The notes beneath the pieces are model-generated. The model did not search any database. It was not told where the DNA came from and was given only the letters and a program-made list of their open reading frames with translations. Shown in pieces: positions 1 to 7,033 of a stretch of 11,802 nucleotides of DNA. How positions within the stretch are numbered: the first letter of the stretch is position 1; every line of letters starts with the position of its first letter. The DNA lies in assembly GCA_964373615.1 (NCBI GenBank), contig CAYJVP010000033.1, positions 1 through 11,802 of the forward strand, read 5' to 3'. The stretch comes from CAYJVP01 sp964373615. GTDB taxonomy: Bacteria > Patescibacteriota > Patescibacteriia > UBA9934 > GWF2-40-263. The position numbers and the translations under genes are program-made.

Positions 1-178
1 GCTTCATGCGTGTCAACGGCGCATATGGCGATGGCGGGACACGCCAGTAGCGGCATCGCGCCAGCTCGTCTCTCGTGAGCGTCCACGTCTCGTCCGTCAC
101 CGGATCCTGACGCGCGCCAGGTTGCGTCGCCGCCAGAATCTCATCGAGTTTCCCATCAAATTTCGGCGTTTTCGACAT
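1..178 (-). CDS. Hypothetical protein, N-terminal part only (runs off the left edge)
   Basis: Reading leftwards from an ATG at 178, the frame stays open for 59 codons to the window edge. The translation looks like real protein: it starts MSKTPKFDGKLDEIL, continues with an Asp/Glu- and Trp-containing stretch (DPVTDETWTLTRDEL) and ends in CRYWRVPPSPYAPLTRMK at the edge. No signal peptide or membrane segment is visible in this part. I do not recognise a named family. N-termini with this TPG..DPVT/TWTLT...VPPSPYAPLTRM layout resemble conserved hypothetical proteins I associate with Parcubacteria, but that is recollection, not proof. The start codon lies only four bases from the palindrome that ends the neighbouring transposase unit, and there is no Shine-Dalgarno sequence. 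A stop codon in the same frame inside the palindrome rules out a longer N-terminus. Confidence 0.65.
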   Translation of the reverse strand, partial: MSKTPKFDGKLDEILAATQPGARQDPVTDETWTLTRDELARCRYWRVPPSPYAPLTRMK

Positions 179-182
179 AAGC

Positions 183-201
183 GTGGCAACTTAGTTGCAA
201 C
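183..201. repeat. REP-like imperfect palindrome, distal copy
   Basis: GTGGCAACTTAGTTGCAAC can fold on itself with eight of nine pairs around the central T at 192; the single mismatch is G185 against A199. It is identical in sequence and orientation to the copy at 904-922. It begins seven bases after the transposase stop and lies four bases upstream of the partial gene's ATG at 178. Confidence 0.8.
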
Positions 202-208
202 TTTTTGT

Positions 209-901
209 TCAAGGCTGATCGGCAAGCTCGATAGGAATAGCTGGCCGTCCAGCCCAATCCTTAAGGAAACTGATATATGCATCTGGGTTCGGAAACATCG
301 CTCGCGCGAATGCCTCATCAACGAGCGGAAGCTCTTGGTTACGCCCGGCGAAAACATGATGGCTTGACCATTCGTATGAGTCAAGCCAAATTAAGGCGGC
401 TGCCCAGTCGTCAAGCTCATTTTCTCTCCATTCTGGAAATGGCTTGTCTAGCGCGTTTAGATGGATATATCTGGGTAAATGGAAAAAATGAGCTTCGTCC
501 AAAACGGGAACGGCTCGAAAGGTTCCCTCAAACAGGGTACCTGACCGACGAATACGATCATTGAAGTACCAAGAGTAGGTTTTTTGAAGTTTATGGAGGA
601 AAATTGACACCCCCTCCTCGGTAACCTGCTGAAGAAACAAGTGAAAGTGGTTGGGAAGAAGGCAAAAACTCAGGATCCGGACGTGAGGATTCCGTATATC
701 TTTGAGTACGGTATGCCCCGAAAGTTCAACGGCGTTGCGGATAAAATCGCCCCGAGGATTTTCATAATTCGCGTCGCTAAACAGGTACATCGATTCATAA
801 AATCGTTGAAAATCTGCAAGATCATTGAAGATCGGCCTCTTATCAACGCCTCGGTTAAAAACGTGGTAATAACCTCCAGGGACAAGCCCAACCGGCCTCA
901 T
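209..901 (-). CDS. REP-associated Y1 (IS200-like) transposase
   Basis: This 230-residue protein belongs to the Y1 HUH single-strand transposase superfamily, in its REP-associated (RAYT) branch. These enzymes nick and join single-stranded DNA at short hairpins using a tyrosine and a metal held by a His-x-His pair. The N-terminal RPVGLVPGGYYHVFNRGVDKR is the typical first strand and helix. The metal motif is PNHFHLFLQQ, with His85 and His87. The likely catalytic tyrosine is Tyr145 in RYIHLNALDK. Length is normal for the family and I see no frameshift, so the enzyme may be active. ATG 901 is preferred over the in-frame TTG at 910, because the TTG lies inside the palindrome and neither has a ribosome-binding site. 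The gene looks more AT-rich than its neighbours, which fits mobility. No TnpB or IscB partner is present. Confidence 0.9.
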   Translation of the reverse strand: MRPVGLVPGGYYHVFNRGVDKRPIFNDLADFQRFYESMYLFSDANYENPRGDFIRNAVELSGHTVLKDIRNPHVRILSFCLLPNHFHLFLQQVTEEGVSIFLHKLQKTYSWYFNDRIRRSGTLFEGTFRAVPVLDEAHFFHLPRYIHLNALDKPFPEWRENELDDWAAALIWLDSYEWSSHHVFAGRNQELPLVDEAFARAMFPNPDAYISFLKDWAGRPAIPIELADQP

Positions 902-903
902 AT

Positions 904-922
904 GTGGCAACTTAGTTGCAAC
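904..922. repeat. REP-like imperfect palindrome, proximal copy
   Basis: This is an exact copy of the 19-base palindrome at 183-201, in the same orientation. It lies two bases upstream of the transposase ATG at 901. The transcript leader would therefore fold into a hairpin directly against the start codon. Confidence 0.8.
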
Positions 923-944
923 GGTGGCAACTAAGTTGCCACCG
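922..944. repeat. Perfect 23-base palindrome of the same family
   Basis: Two 11-base arms, CGGTGGCAACT and AGTTGCCACCG, match perfectly around a single central base at 933. It abuts the imperfect copy at 904-922, sharing base 922. Together they make a tandem of two hairpins on the gene-start side of the transposase, like the paired units seen around other RAYT genes. Confidence 0.8.
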
Positions 945-957
945 AGTCGATGCTTTA

Positions 958-982
958 AAGCGGGAGGAAGCGCCTCCCGCTT
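958..982 (-). terminator. Hairpin terminator of the ATPase operon
   Basis: The arms AAGCGGGAGG (958-967) and CCTCCCGCTT (973-982) pair perfectly over ten bases with a five-base loop. It lies 12 bases beyond the stop of the last ATPase gene. On the minus strand the stem is followed by only a short T run (TTT, then AAAG), so termination may be incomplete. No T tract follows on the plus strand. Confidence 0.6.
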
Positions 983-994
983 GTGGATAAATCC

Positions 995-2410
995 CTACAC
1001 GATGATCTCGTCGCTGGAAATCTTGGGTGCAGGCGTGTTCTCATCCTGGTCTAGAGCCTCAAGTTCGGTCTTCACCTGGCTCCTTGATGCACAGTACGTT
1101 TTATGCGACAAATCAATGATCTTCTGCGAAAGCGAGGCATGTTTCGGATCCGTGACGTCAAGGATGTCAGCCGAAAACGGGTCGTAGCGCTTTCCGTCGA
1201 TCGTCATCTTGACATACACTTCGCGGGCGCCGAGGTTGATGATGTCGCGCATCTCAAAGATCGGTGCCATCTCGTCCTGGAGAATCTTCGCGTCATCCGC
1301 GCCAACTTGAAAGGTGATGATCGATGCGACATTGCCAAAGAGTGCTGCCTTGAGTGAGTATTCTATTTGTGTAAGATTTTGGTTCGCGACCGTCACCGCA
1401 ATGGCAAATTTTCGTGACTCTGCGAGCAAATTTTCGAACGTCTTCGTGGCAATGTTCTGAAACTCATCAACGTAGAGGTAAAATGGGTAACGCATGTGCG
1501 AGGCCAGTCGCACGCGCTTCATGGCGGATTGCTTAATCTTGGTGATGAGCACCGCGCCAAAAAATGAGCTGACGTCATCACCGAGCAATCCTTTTGAGAG
1601 ATTCACAAGCACGATGCGTCTCTCCTGCATGAACGTGTAGAAATCAATCTTGTTGTCCTTCTGTCCGAAGATGTGCCGCATGAGCGGATCCGCAAGGAGT
1701 TGACCAAGTTTGTTCAAGAGTGGTGAGACCGCCTCTGCGTCATAACGCTGCGACCACTCCGGAAACTCAATGGCCCAGAATCGGCGAACCACGCTGTCCT
1801 TAATGTGTTCAATGACCTTGCTTCGATAACGTCCGCTCGAAAGAAGTGACACCATCCCATTAATCGTTCCGCCAGGAAAATCAATCATGGCAAGGGTCGT
1901 CATGCGAAGAAGATGCTCAATGCGCGGGCTCCAGTCGGATCCAAACTGCTTCTTGAAAATTTCGATGAGCTCGTTTGTCACGGGAAAACGATCCTCGTCG
2001 GTCACATTGGCGATCGGGTTGAATGCGATGGGGAACTCGCGATCGCCGGGATTAATCACCACCACGTCTTCCAGACGATCTTCCGGAACGAAGTCTAGGA
2101 TACTTTGAACCAAGTCTCCATGCGGGTCAATCACGCACACGCCGTGGCCAAAAAATACGTCAGCACGGATCAACAACTCCAACAGTTTTGTTTTTCCAAC
2201 ACCGGATTTTCCAATCACATACAAATGCCGCAAGCGATCAGCCCGTTTGATTCCACAAATGTAGCGCTTGGTTGCAATGCCAGAACTAAAATTCGTGCGA
2301 CCGAAAAGCGAAATATCTTCCGCAGGCGTATTTTCACGCGTCGGAACAGCCGCTGGCGGTTCGTGCCGTCTGGCAACCAAATATTCTTGAGCGTCTGGAT
2401 AATCGATCAT
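995..2410 (-). CDS. VirD4/HerA-like P-loop ATPase (shorter paralogue)
   Basis: This 471-residue protein is a hexameric-motor-type ATPase of the VirD4/TraD/HerA (DUF87, TraM-recognition) group, which moves DNA or protein-DNA substrates through a membrane or ring. Walker A is GKSGVGKT (67-74). Walker B is YLYVDEFQN, with Asp315 and Glu316. Other shared landmarks are LFGRTNF (35-41), VCVIDPHGDL (91-100), the LVNLSKGLLGDD strand (268-279) and the sensor-like region around Asn343-Gln344. It is clearly a paralogue of the larger ATPase upstream, matching it from the FGRTN motif through the IDG/DPFSA segment. It lacks that protein's zinc ribbon and long tail, and instead has a short proline-containing N-terminal extension and an acidic C-terminus. 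No transmembrane segment is visible, so membrane contact probably comes from the first gene's product. The start is three bases after the upstream stop and has no ribosome-binding site, suggesting coupled translation. Confidence 0.88.
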   Translation of the reverse strand: MIDYPDAQEYLVARRHEPPAAVPTRENTPAEDISLFGRTNFSSGIATKRYICGIKRADRLRHLYVIGKSGVGKTKLLELLIRADVFFGHGVCVIDPHGDLVQSILDFVPEDRLEDVVVINPGDREFPIAFNPIANVTDEDRFPVTNELIEIFKKQFGSDWSPRIEHLLRMTTLAMIDFPGGTINGMVSLLSSGRYRSKVIEHIKDSVVRRFWAIEFPEWSQRYDAEAVSPLLNKLGQLLADPLMRHIFGQKDNKIDFYTFMQERRIVLVNLSKGLLGDDVSSFFGAVLITKIKQSAMKRVRLASHMRYPFYLYVDEFQNIATKTFENLLAESRKFAIAVTVANQNLTQIEYSLKAALFGNVASIITFQVGADDAKILQDEMAPIFEMRDIINLGAREVYVKMTIDGKRYDPFSADILDVTDPKHASLSQKIIDLSHKTYCASRSQVKTELEALDQDENTPAPKISSDEIIV

Positions 2411-2413
2411 ACG

Positions 2414-4318
2414 TTACCACGGAAAAATTTCATCTCCTGACGCCGCTTTTCGCGGCAAGGCCGGGGGTTTAGGATTTGATGTGCTCGGAGGCGCCGAAAC
2501 AGGCGGAGAACCCGATGGTAAACCACCGCCCCCGCCTGGTTTCCCTCGCCGTCGACGACGTTTTTTTTGTCCGTTCCCCGTGGAAGTCTGCGGAACGCTC
2601 CGTGGCAATGATGCCGGTTGGGTTGCGCCAAGTTCGCCGGCGAGAAAATCTCCGGTTCGAGGAAGCGTCGGCGTTGGAATCGTCGCGGCAGGTTCTGCCC
2701 CAAGCGCGCCAAGGCTCAACTCTATCGGCGCCACATCCTTTTGCACGACCACGCCGTCCTTCATCTGCGGCGGCGGTCCACTGGCCGCGCGGCGTTCTCC
2801 GCCCTTCTTCCCTCCACTCTTGCGCTCCTCGCGCACAACCTCGATGCAATCTTCGCAATAAATCGGCCGCGATCGGTCAAGTTCAACCGGCAGCGCCATG
2901 TATTTCTTGCAACGCGTGCAATTGTACTCAAACATGGGCCGGCCACCAAACTTTTTTTGCGCCTTGCGGCGCGCCTCGGCCTCCTCAAACATCTCTTTGA
3001 CCTCTTCGGGTCCTGTTTCCTCGCCTCCCATTTCACTCCATTTGAGAATCGCCTGCTCCACAATCGCCTTTGGACGACCGTACAGTTTGCGCGACGCGTC
3101 GATCGCTGGCTGTGTTGAATGCGTACTCTGTGCAATCGGCGGAAGCGTGACGGCGGAAAACGGCTCGGATGCCACTCCATCAATCATGAGACGCAGATAA
3201 ATTTCATATTTTGCAAGACCAACAAGATCCTCTGGCGTAAACCGAGGCATAAATTCCGTCTCAAGAAATGCGGCGTCTGGAGAACCCACGCGAAACATGG
3301 CGATGGTCCCGACGTTTCCAAACACGGCCGCTCGAACTTCCTCCTCAAGCTGCTCAATATATTGGTGCGCCATGACAAGCGCTAAACGATACTTACGCGC
3401 CTCAGAAAGAATCGACGCAAAACTCTCCGTGGCAAAGTTTTGAAACTCATCGATGTAGAGGTAAAAGTCACGGCGATCTAATTCCGCCATGTCCACGCGC
3501 TCCATGGCCGAAAGCTGCATTTTCGTCACAAGCATACCGCCGAGAAGCTTCATGGCGTCTTCTCCAATGCGGCCCTTGGAAAGGTTCACGATGAAAATTT
3601 TGCTCTCATCCATGATCTTTCTTGGAATGATCGTCGAGGTCACCTGCGACACAATATTGCGGACAAGGGTGGTGGAAAGAAACTGGCCGACCTTGTTTTG
3701 AATCGGCGCGATGGCTTCCGTGCGAAATTTCGGATCCCACTGTTCAAACTCTGTAATCCAGAACGCTTTTACCACAGGATCCTTGAGATTCCCAACCATT
3801 TTCACGCGGAAATCGCGATCCACAAGAATGCGGTTCACGCCAAGCAGGGTGTTTCCTGGATTTTCAAGGAGCGTCAGGATGCAATTGTTCAAAATGTGCT
3901 CCATGCGCGCGCTCCACACGTCCGGCCATATTTTTTTGAACACCCCCATAAGCCCCGACGCAATCACATGCCGGGTATTTGGATCCGCGGACTCCAAAAT
4001 ATTGAAACCCAATGGATAGTCAAAATCAGCGGGATTGAAATACACGACATCGTTCAGTCGCCACTCCGGGATATAATCAATGATTTTTTCCGCCGTGTCT
4101 CCGTGCGGATCGATGTACGCGCATCCATGGCCTGCGTAAATGTCAGCGAGAATCATGTTTTCAAGCAACGTCGTTTTGCCCATGCCGGTTTTTCCGATCA
4201 CGTACATGTGACGTCGCCGGTCGTCCGTTTTAATGCCAAACTTCCGCATTTGATTGCGGTAGTTTGTGCGTCCGAAATAGATAACATCGTTTTCGTGATC
4301 GTGATCGTAGGCAGGCAT
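2414..4318 (-). CDS. VirD4/HerA-like P-loop ATPase with C-terminal zinc ribbon
   Basis: This 634-residue protein is a motor ATPase of the type IV coupling-protein/HerA-like group (DUF87, TraM-recognition). Walker A is GKTGMGKT (42-49). Walker B is FYLYIDEFQN, with Asp290 and Glu291. HQ at 318-319 is in the sensor position. The ATPase core ends near residue 415. A charged helix (430-458) follows, then a zinc-ribbon-like unit with Cys467, Cys470, Cys488 and Cys491. A low-complexity tail to the C-terminus is rich in Pro, Ser, Gly and Arg, with a five-Arg block at 587-591. The tail may bind nucleic acid or partner proteins; that is inference. No transmembrane helix is seen. It sits second in a three-gene operon, with three-base gaps on both sides. 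A run of eight A residues encodes the Lys-Lys before the Arg block and could be slippage-prone. Confidence 0.9.
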   Translation of the reverse strand: MPAYDHDHENDVIYFGRTNYRNQMRKFGIKTDDRRRHMYVIGKTGMGKTTLLENMILADIYAGHGCAYIDPHGDTAEKIIDYIPEWRLNDVVYFNPADFDYPLGFNILESADPNTRHVIASGLMGVFKKIWPDVWSARMEHILNNCILTLLENPGNTLLGVNRILVDRDFRVKMVGNLKDPVVKAFWITEFEQWDPKFRTEAIAPIQNKVGQFLSTTLVRNIVSQVTSTIIPRKIMDESKIFIVNLSKGRIGEDAMKLLGGMLVTKMQLSAMERVDMAELDRRDFYLYIDEFQNFATESFASILSEARKYRLALVMAHQYIEQLEEEVRAAVFGNVGTIAMFRVGSPDAAFLETEFMPRFTPEDLVGLAKYEIYLRLMIDGVASEPFSAVTLPPIAQSTHSTQPAIDASRKLYGRPKAIVEQAILKWSEMGGEETGPEEVKEMFEEAEARRKAQKKFGGRPMFEYNCTRCKKYMALPVELDRSRPIYCEDCIEVVREERKSGGKKGGERRAASGPPPQMKDGVVVQKDVAPIELSLGALGAEPAATIPTPTLPRTGDFLAGELGATQPASLPRSVPQTSTGNGQKKRRRRRGKPGGGGGLPSGSPPVSAPPSTSNPKPPALPRKAASGDEIFPW

Positions 4319-4321
4319 AGA

Positions 4322-6052
4322 TTACAAAGGCAGATTCGACGGTGCGTCGTCGGTTTTATCCTCCGGCGTTTCCTCGCTCGGCGGCAGCGTGACATCTTCC
4401 AGTTCCACACCAGGCTCAAGAAGCACGCGCATGGCATCGGGAATTTTTGGTTTGGATGCCTTCGAAGAAGGCGCTGGAGGTGGTGCGACAGGAGGTTGAA
4501 ATTCAACCTGTGGGGCAAGAGGAATGCCTGTGGGTGGCGGAGCCTTACGAGATGGCGAGGGAGCCTGCGGCACGATGTTGGTTTTCGGCAATGCAATGTC
4601 AACCTTCGTGACCGGAACAGCGCCGACGGGCGTAGCCGATGCGCCACCCTCAAATGTTGGGATCGGGATGGAAGACGGGATGGAGCCCCGAGAAGGCCGC
4701 GAGGGAGACGTGTCCTCGATGGCGACCGGCAGCCCAACCGGCGGCTCCGCACGCCGCGATTCGGTTTTCTTCACAAGCGGAGCTTTGATGGTGATCGTTG
4801 GAAAGTGCCAAATGGAAGAAAGTTCCTCTGTGTTTAAAATGCGCCGAGGCGCGCCAATCGAAAAACTGCGCTTCTTGAGCGCCGAGGTCAGACGCGTCTG
4901 TTTCTTTGCATACGTCCAGACCTGCCAAAAATAATCGTCCTTTGGTGTCTGCGGACCGTAGAGACTAAATTTATTAAGATACGCGAACTGGTTCATCATC
5001 CCTTTCACCATTGCCGTGCGTGCCCGTTTGTCGTACACCTCTTTGCGTCCAAAATAACACAGACGCATCTTAACCTGCATGCCATTTTTCGAGCACTTCT
5101 CGTTCACGCCTTCGACCATGGCCTTCTCCTCGAGCGTAATTTTGAATGCCTTCCAAATATCCTCAGGCTTCTCTTCCGGCCCCGCTCCCATCCCAAGCAT
5201 GCCAAGGAGATCCACGCCAACCGTTTGCTCAAGCACGCCGGAGGGGAGTGTAAGCGTTGCGCCGAGTGCGGAATCCATCAATCCTTTTTTCTTCTCATCT
5301 TTTAATCCATAAATATTTCGAATGAACTTCGTCCCCTGCTTCTGCCAATCCTGCTTGATGACCTGCGTGACAATCTGCACCACGAAAACCTCCCCCGGTT
5401 TCATACGGCCGAGCTGTTCCAAAATGACGCTAAGCGGATCCTTCAACTCCTGACTCATGGAGTGTTCGAACTTCACCCAGGTCCGAATCGGAAAGTGATC
5501 CTCCTTCGCAAGGGTCAGTTCAGAACCCCACATCTCCCACTCCTCGTTTGGATAATCTGTTGGCATGACGCCTGTCCAATCTTCCGCTTCCGCAATTTGC
5601 GCATCCGGATATTGCGCATAAATACCGGCCTCAATGGTATCACGATAGCGTTTCTCGATGCGAACGTAGTACTGGATGTATCCGTCAATGGAAACAATCT
5701 CAAACGTGAAACGAGGCTGGAATTTGCCGAGCACCCACGTCTCCTTCCAAGTCAGCGCCGAATGGGCACCTTGCATGCTTGCAAATAAGTTCTCCATTGC
5801 CTTCGGACTCTGCTCGGTCATTTTCGGCACGTCAATGGCGAGCAGAACCCACGGAATCGAAGCCGCGTATACGTCCTGACGATAGCTCTGCCACACCGTC
5901 GCAAATCCCCAGACCAAGACGCCAAGAATCGGAAGAGGACCTGCGACCAACAGAATTTCAAGCAGCACAACATCGATGGGCTGCTGAAAAAATTGACCAA
6001 CAACACCTCGTGGCGCTTCGGCCTCTACCAAAATCTGAAAAACAGCAAACAT
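4322..6052 (-). CDS. Membrane-anchored VirB4/TraC N-terminal-like protein without ATPase domain
   Basis: This 576-residue protein is the first gene of the ATPase operon. An N-terminal hydrophobic stretch (about 27-55, VVLLEILLVAG onward) should anchor it in the membrane. The soluble part (about 68-255) contains FEIVSIDGYIQYYVR and YAQYPDAQIAEAEDWT, which resemble the N-terminal region of VirB4/TraC-like proteins in CPR and Gram-positive transfer systems. LNTEELSSIWHFP (406-418) is a motif I know from conjugation ATPases and DUF87 proteins, where it precedes the P-loop. Here no Walker motif follows. Instead there is a Pro-rich disordered tail (431-576) ending in acidic residues. I infer a membrane platform that recruits the two separate ATPases encoded just downstream. 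An ATG at 6073 is in frame, but the extended -10 box lies between it and 6052, so 6052 is the likelier start and the mRNA may be nearly leaderless. Family assignment is tentative. Confidence 0.75.
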   Translation of the reverse strand: MFAVFQILVEAEAPRGVVGQFFQQPIDVVLLEILLVAGPLPILGVLVWGFATVWQSYRQDVYAASIPWVLLAIDVPKMTEQSPKAMENLFASMQGAHSALTWKETWVLGKFQPRFTFEIVSIDGYIQYYVRIEKRYRDTIEAGIYAQYPDAQIAEAEDWTGVMPTDYPNEEWEMWGSELTLAKEDHFPIRTWVKFEHSMSQELKDPLSVILEQLGRMKPGEVFVVQIVTQVIKQDWQKQGTKFIRNIYGLKDEKKKGLMDSALGATLTLPSGVLEQTVGVDLLGMLGMGAGPEEKPEDIWKAFKITLEEKAMVEGVNEKCSKNGMQVKMRLCYFGRKEVYDKRARTAMVKGMMNQFAYLNKFSLYGPQTPKDDYFWQVWTYAKKQTRLTSALKKRSFSIGAPRRILNTEELSSIWHFPTITIKAPLVKKTESRRAEPPVGLPVAIEDTSPSRPSRGSIPSSIPIPTFEGGASATPVGAVPVTKVDIALPKTNIVPQAPSPSRKAPPPTGIPLAPQVEFQPPVAPPPAPSSKASKPKIPDAMRVLLEPGVELEDVTLPPSEETPEDKTDDAPSNLPL

Positions 6053-6061
6053 ACGCCAAAT

Positions 6062-6070
6062 AGTATAGCA
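6062..6070 (-). promoter_or_regulatory. Extended -10 promoter of the ATPase operon
   Basis: The minus strand reads TGCTATACT, an extended -10 element (TGn followed by TATACT, five of six to consensus). I find no recognisable -35 at 16-18 bases, which is usual for extended -10 promoters. Transcription should begin two or three bases before the ATG at 6052, giving an almost leaderless message. The box lies inside the longer open frame that begins at 6073. Confidence 0.6.
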
Positions 6071-6079
6071 CATTCAACG

Positions 6080-6100
6080 AAAAACAGGCCGTAAACCTGC
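6080..6100 (-). terminator. Weak hairpin terminator after secF
   Basis: On the minus strand GCAGG, a seven-base loop and CCTGT are followed by a T run (TTTTTC). The stem is only four Watson-Crick pairs plus one G-T. Its position between the secF stop and the next operon's promoter fits a terminator, but the stem is short enough that readthrough is possible. Confidence 0.35.
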
Positions 6101-6132
6101 CGTTCGACCCCGCTTTCCACTCGCGCCGAGTC

Positions 6133-7032
6133 TTATCGTCGCGGAAACCTCTTTTCCCAGGTCACGAGTAGTGGACTTGCAATGAAAATCGAGGAGTATG
6201 TCCCTGTCGCGATGCCGATGATAAGCGCGAGAGCAAACGGTCGAGTGGTTTCCCCGCCCCAGGCGAAGATGGCGAGAAGCGCGAGCAGGGAGGTCGCACT
6301 CGTATTGATCGAACGAACATAGGTCTGACGAATGCTCTTCTCAACCACAACCTCAAATGACTCGCCTGCGCGGCGGCCCAAATTTTCGCGGGTGCGATCA
6401 AAAACGACGACCGTGTCGCTGATCGAATAACCAAGAATCGTAAGAATGGCAGCCACAAACGCAGACCCGACCTCCCAATGATAAAACTGTCCAAGAACGG
6501 CAAACACGCCAAGCGGAATGATAATGTCGTGCGCGGCGGTCACAACGGTTAAGATGCCGTACTTCCAAGACGCAACGGGCTCGGAAACTTTTCGAAAGGC
6601 CCAGGCGATGTATAAACCAATGAGGGTCAGCGTCATGACAACGCCGAGTAAGGATGAGGTACGAAGCTCCCGCCCGATCGACGGACCGATCGAGTCGAAA
6701 CGCAACTCTTCAACGTCGTTTGCGGACGTGCGCACCGCGGAAAGAAGCGCCTGATGCTCCTCCTCGGCGAGTGTTTCCAAACGCACGATCATTTTGTTGT
6801 TTTCCCCACTTTGAACGGACACGCTTTCATAGCCGGCGTTGGCAAGGAGCGTCGTCAGGTCTCCGCTTGTCGGCGCGCCGCTTGGAAACGTGAGCTCAAG
6901 AAGACTCCCGCCCGTGAAATCAATACTGTAACGAAGCCCAAACATCGCGAGCATGGCAAAGCTCACGCCGATGAGAACAAGAGAAAAAATATACCAAACC
7001 TTTCGAAGGCCGACGAAAGAAAAGCTGCTCAT
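6133..7032 (-). CDS. secF: Protein translocase subunit SecF
   Basis: SecF pairs with SecD to form the proton-driven accessory complex of the SecYEG channel in the cytoplasmic membrane. The 299-residue protein has the family layout: a first membrane helix (about 12-32), IDFTGGS at 37-43, a P4-type extracytoplasmic domain, SIGPSIGREL (114-123) leading into helix 2, and GYSISDTVVVFDRTREN (201-217), the conserved helix-4/5 signature. It closes with a final membrane region containing ASPLL. Length is close to other bacterial SecF proteins and nothing is missing. ATG 7032 begins two bases after the last base of the secD stop. A GTG at 7041 would add three residues and overlap secD by eight bases. 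Either way the two are tightly coupled in one operon. No strong ribosome-binding site is seen. Confidence 0.95.
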   Translation of the reverse strand: MSSFSFVGLRKVWYIFSLVLIGVSFAMLAMFGLRYSIDFTGGSLLELTFPSGAPTSGDLTTLLANAGYESVSVQSGENNKMIVRLETLAEEEHQALLSAVRTSANDVEELRFDSIGPSIGRELRTSSLLGVVMTLTLIGLYIAWAFRKVSEPVASWKYGILTVVTAAHDIIIPLGVFAVLGQFYHWEVGSAFVAAILTILGYSISDTVVVFDRTRENLGRRAGESFEVVVEKSIRQTYVRSINTSATSLLALLAIFAWGGETTRPFALALIIGIATGTYSSIFIASPLLVTWEKRFPRR

Positions 7033-7033
7033 A

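Larger units (their letters stand above)
183..944 (-). mobile_element. REP/RAYT-type transposase unit with flanking palindromes
   Basis: A Y1 transposase gene lies between two identical 19-base copies of GTGGCAACTTAGTTGCAAC, at 183-201 beyond its stop and 904-922 just before its start. A second, perfect palindrome of the same family follows at 922-944. This matches REP-associated tyrosine transposases (RAYTs), which sit among short imperfect palindromes thought to be their substrates. The unit lies between the terminator of the ATPase operon and the start of the partial gene at 178, so it interrupts no reading frame. The outer limits are inferred from the palindromes only; no target-site duplication beyond them is apparent. 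Confidence 0.7.

Noticed and set aside
982..990. TGTGGATAA, an exact DnaA-box complement
   Set aside because: A single nine-base match is not unlikely by chance in this length, and no cluster of boxes, AT-rich unwinding region or dnaA/dnaN gene is present.
3698..4837. A 379-codon open frame on the plus strand
   Set aside because: It lies opposite the two first genes of the ATPase operon, spans their junction, is rich in Arg, His and Phe, has no recognisable motif and no start signal. It is an antisense artefact of codon composition.
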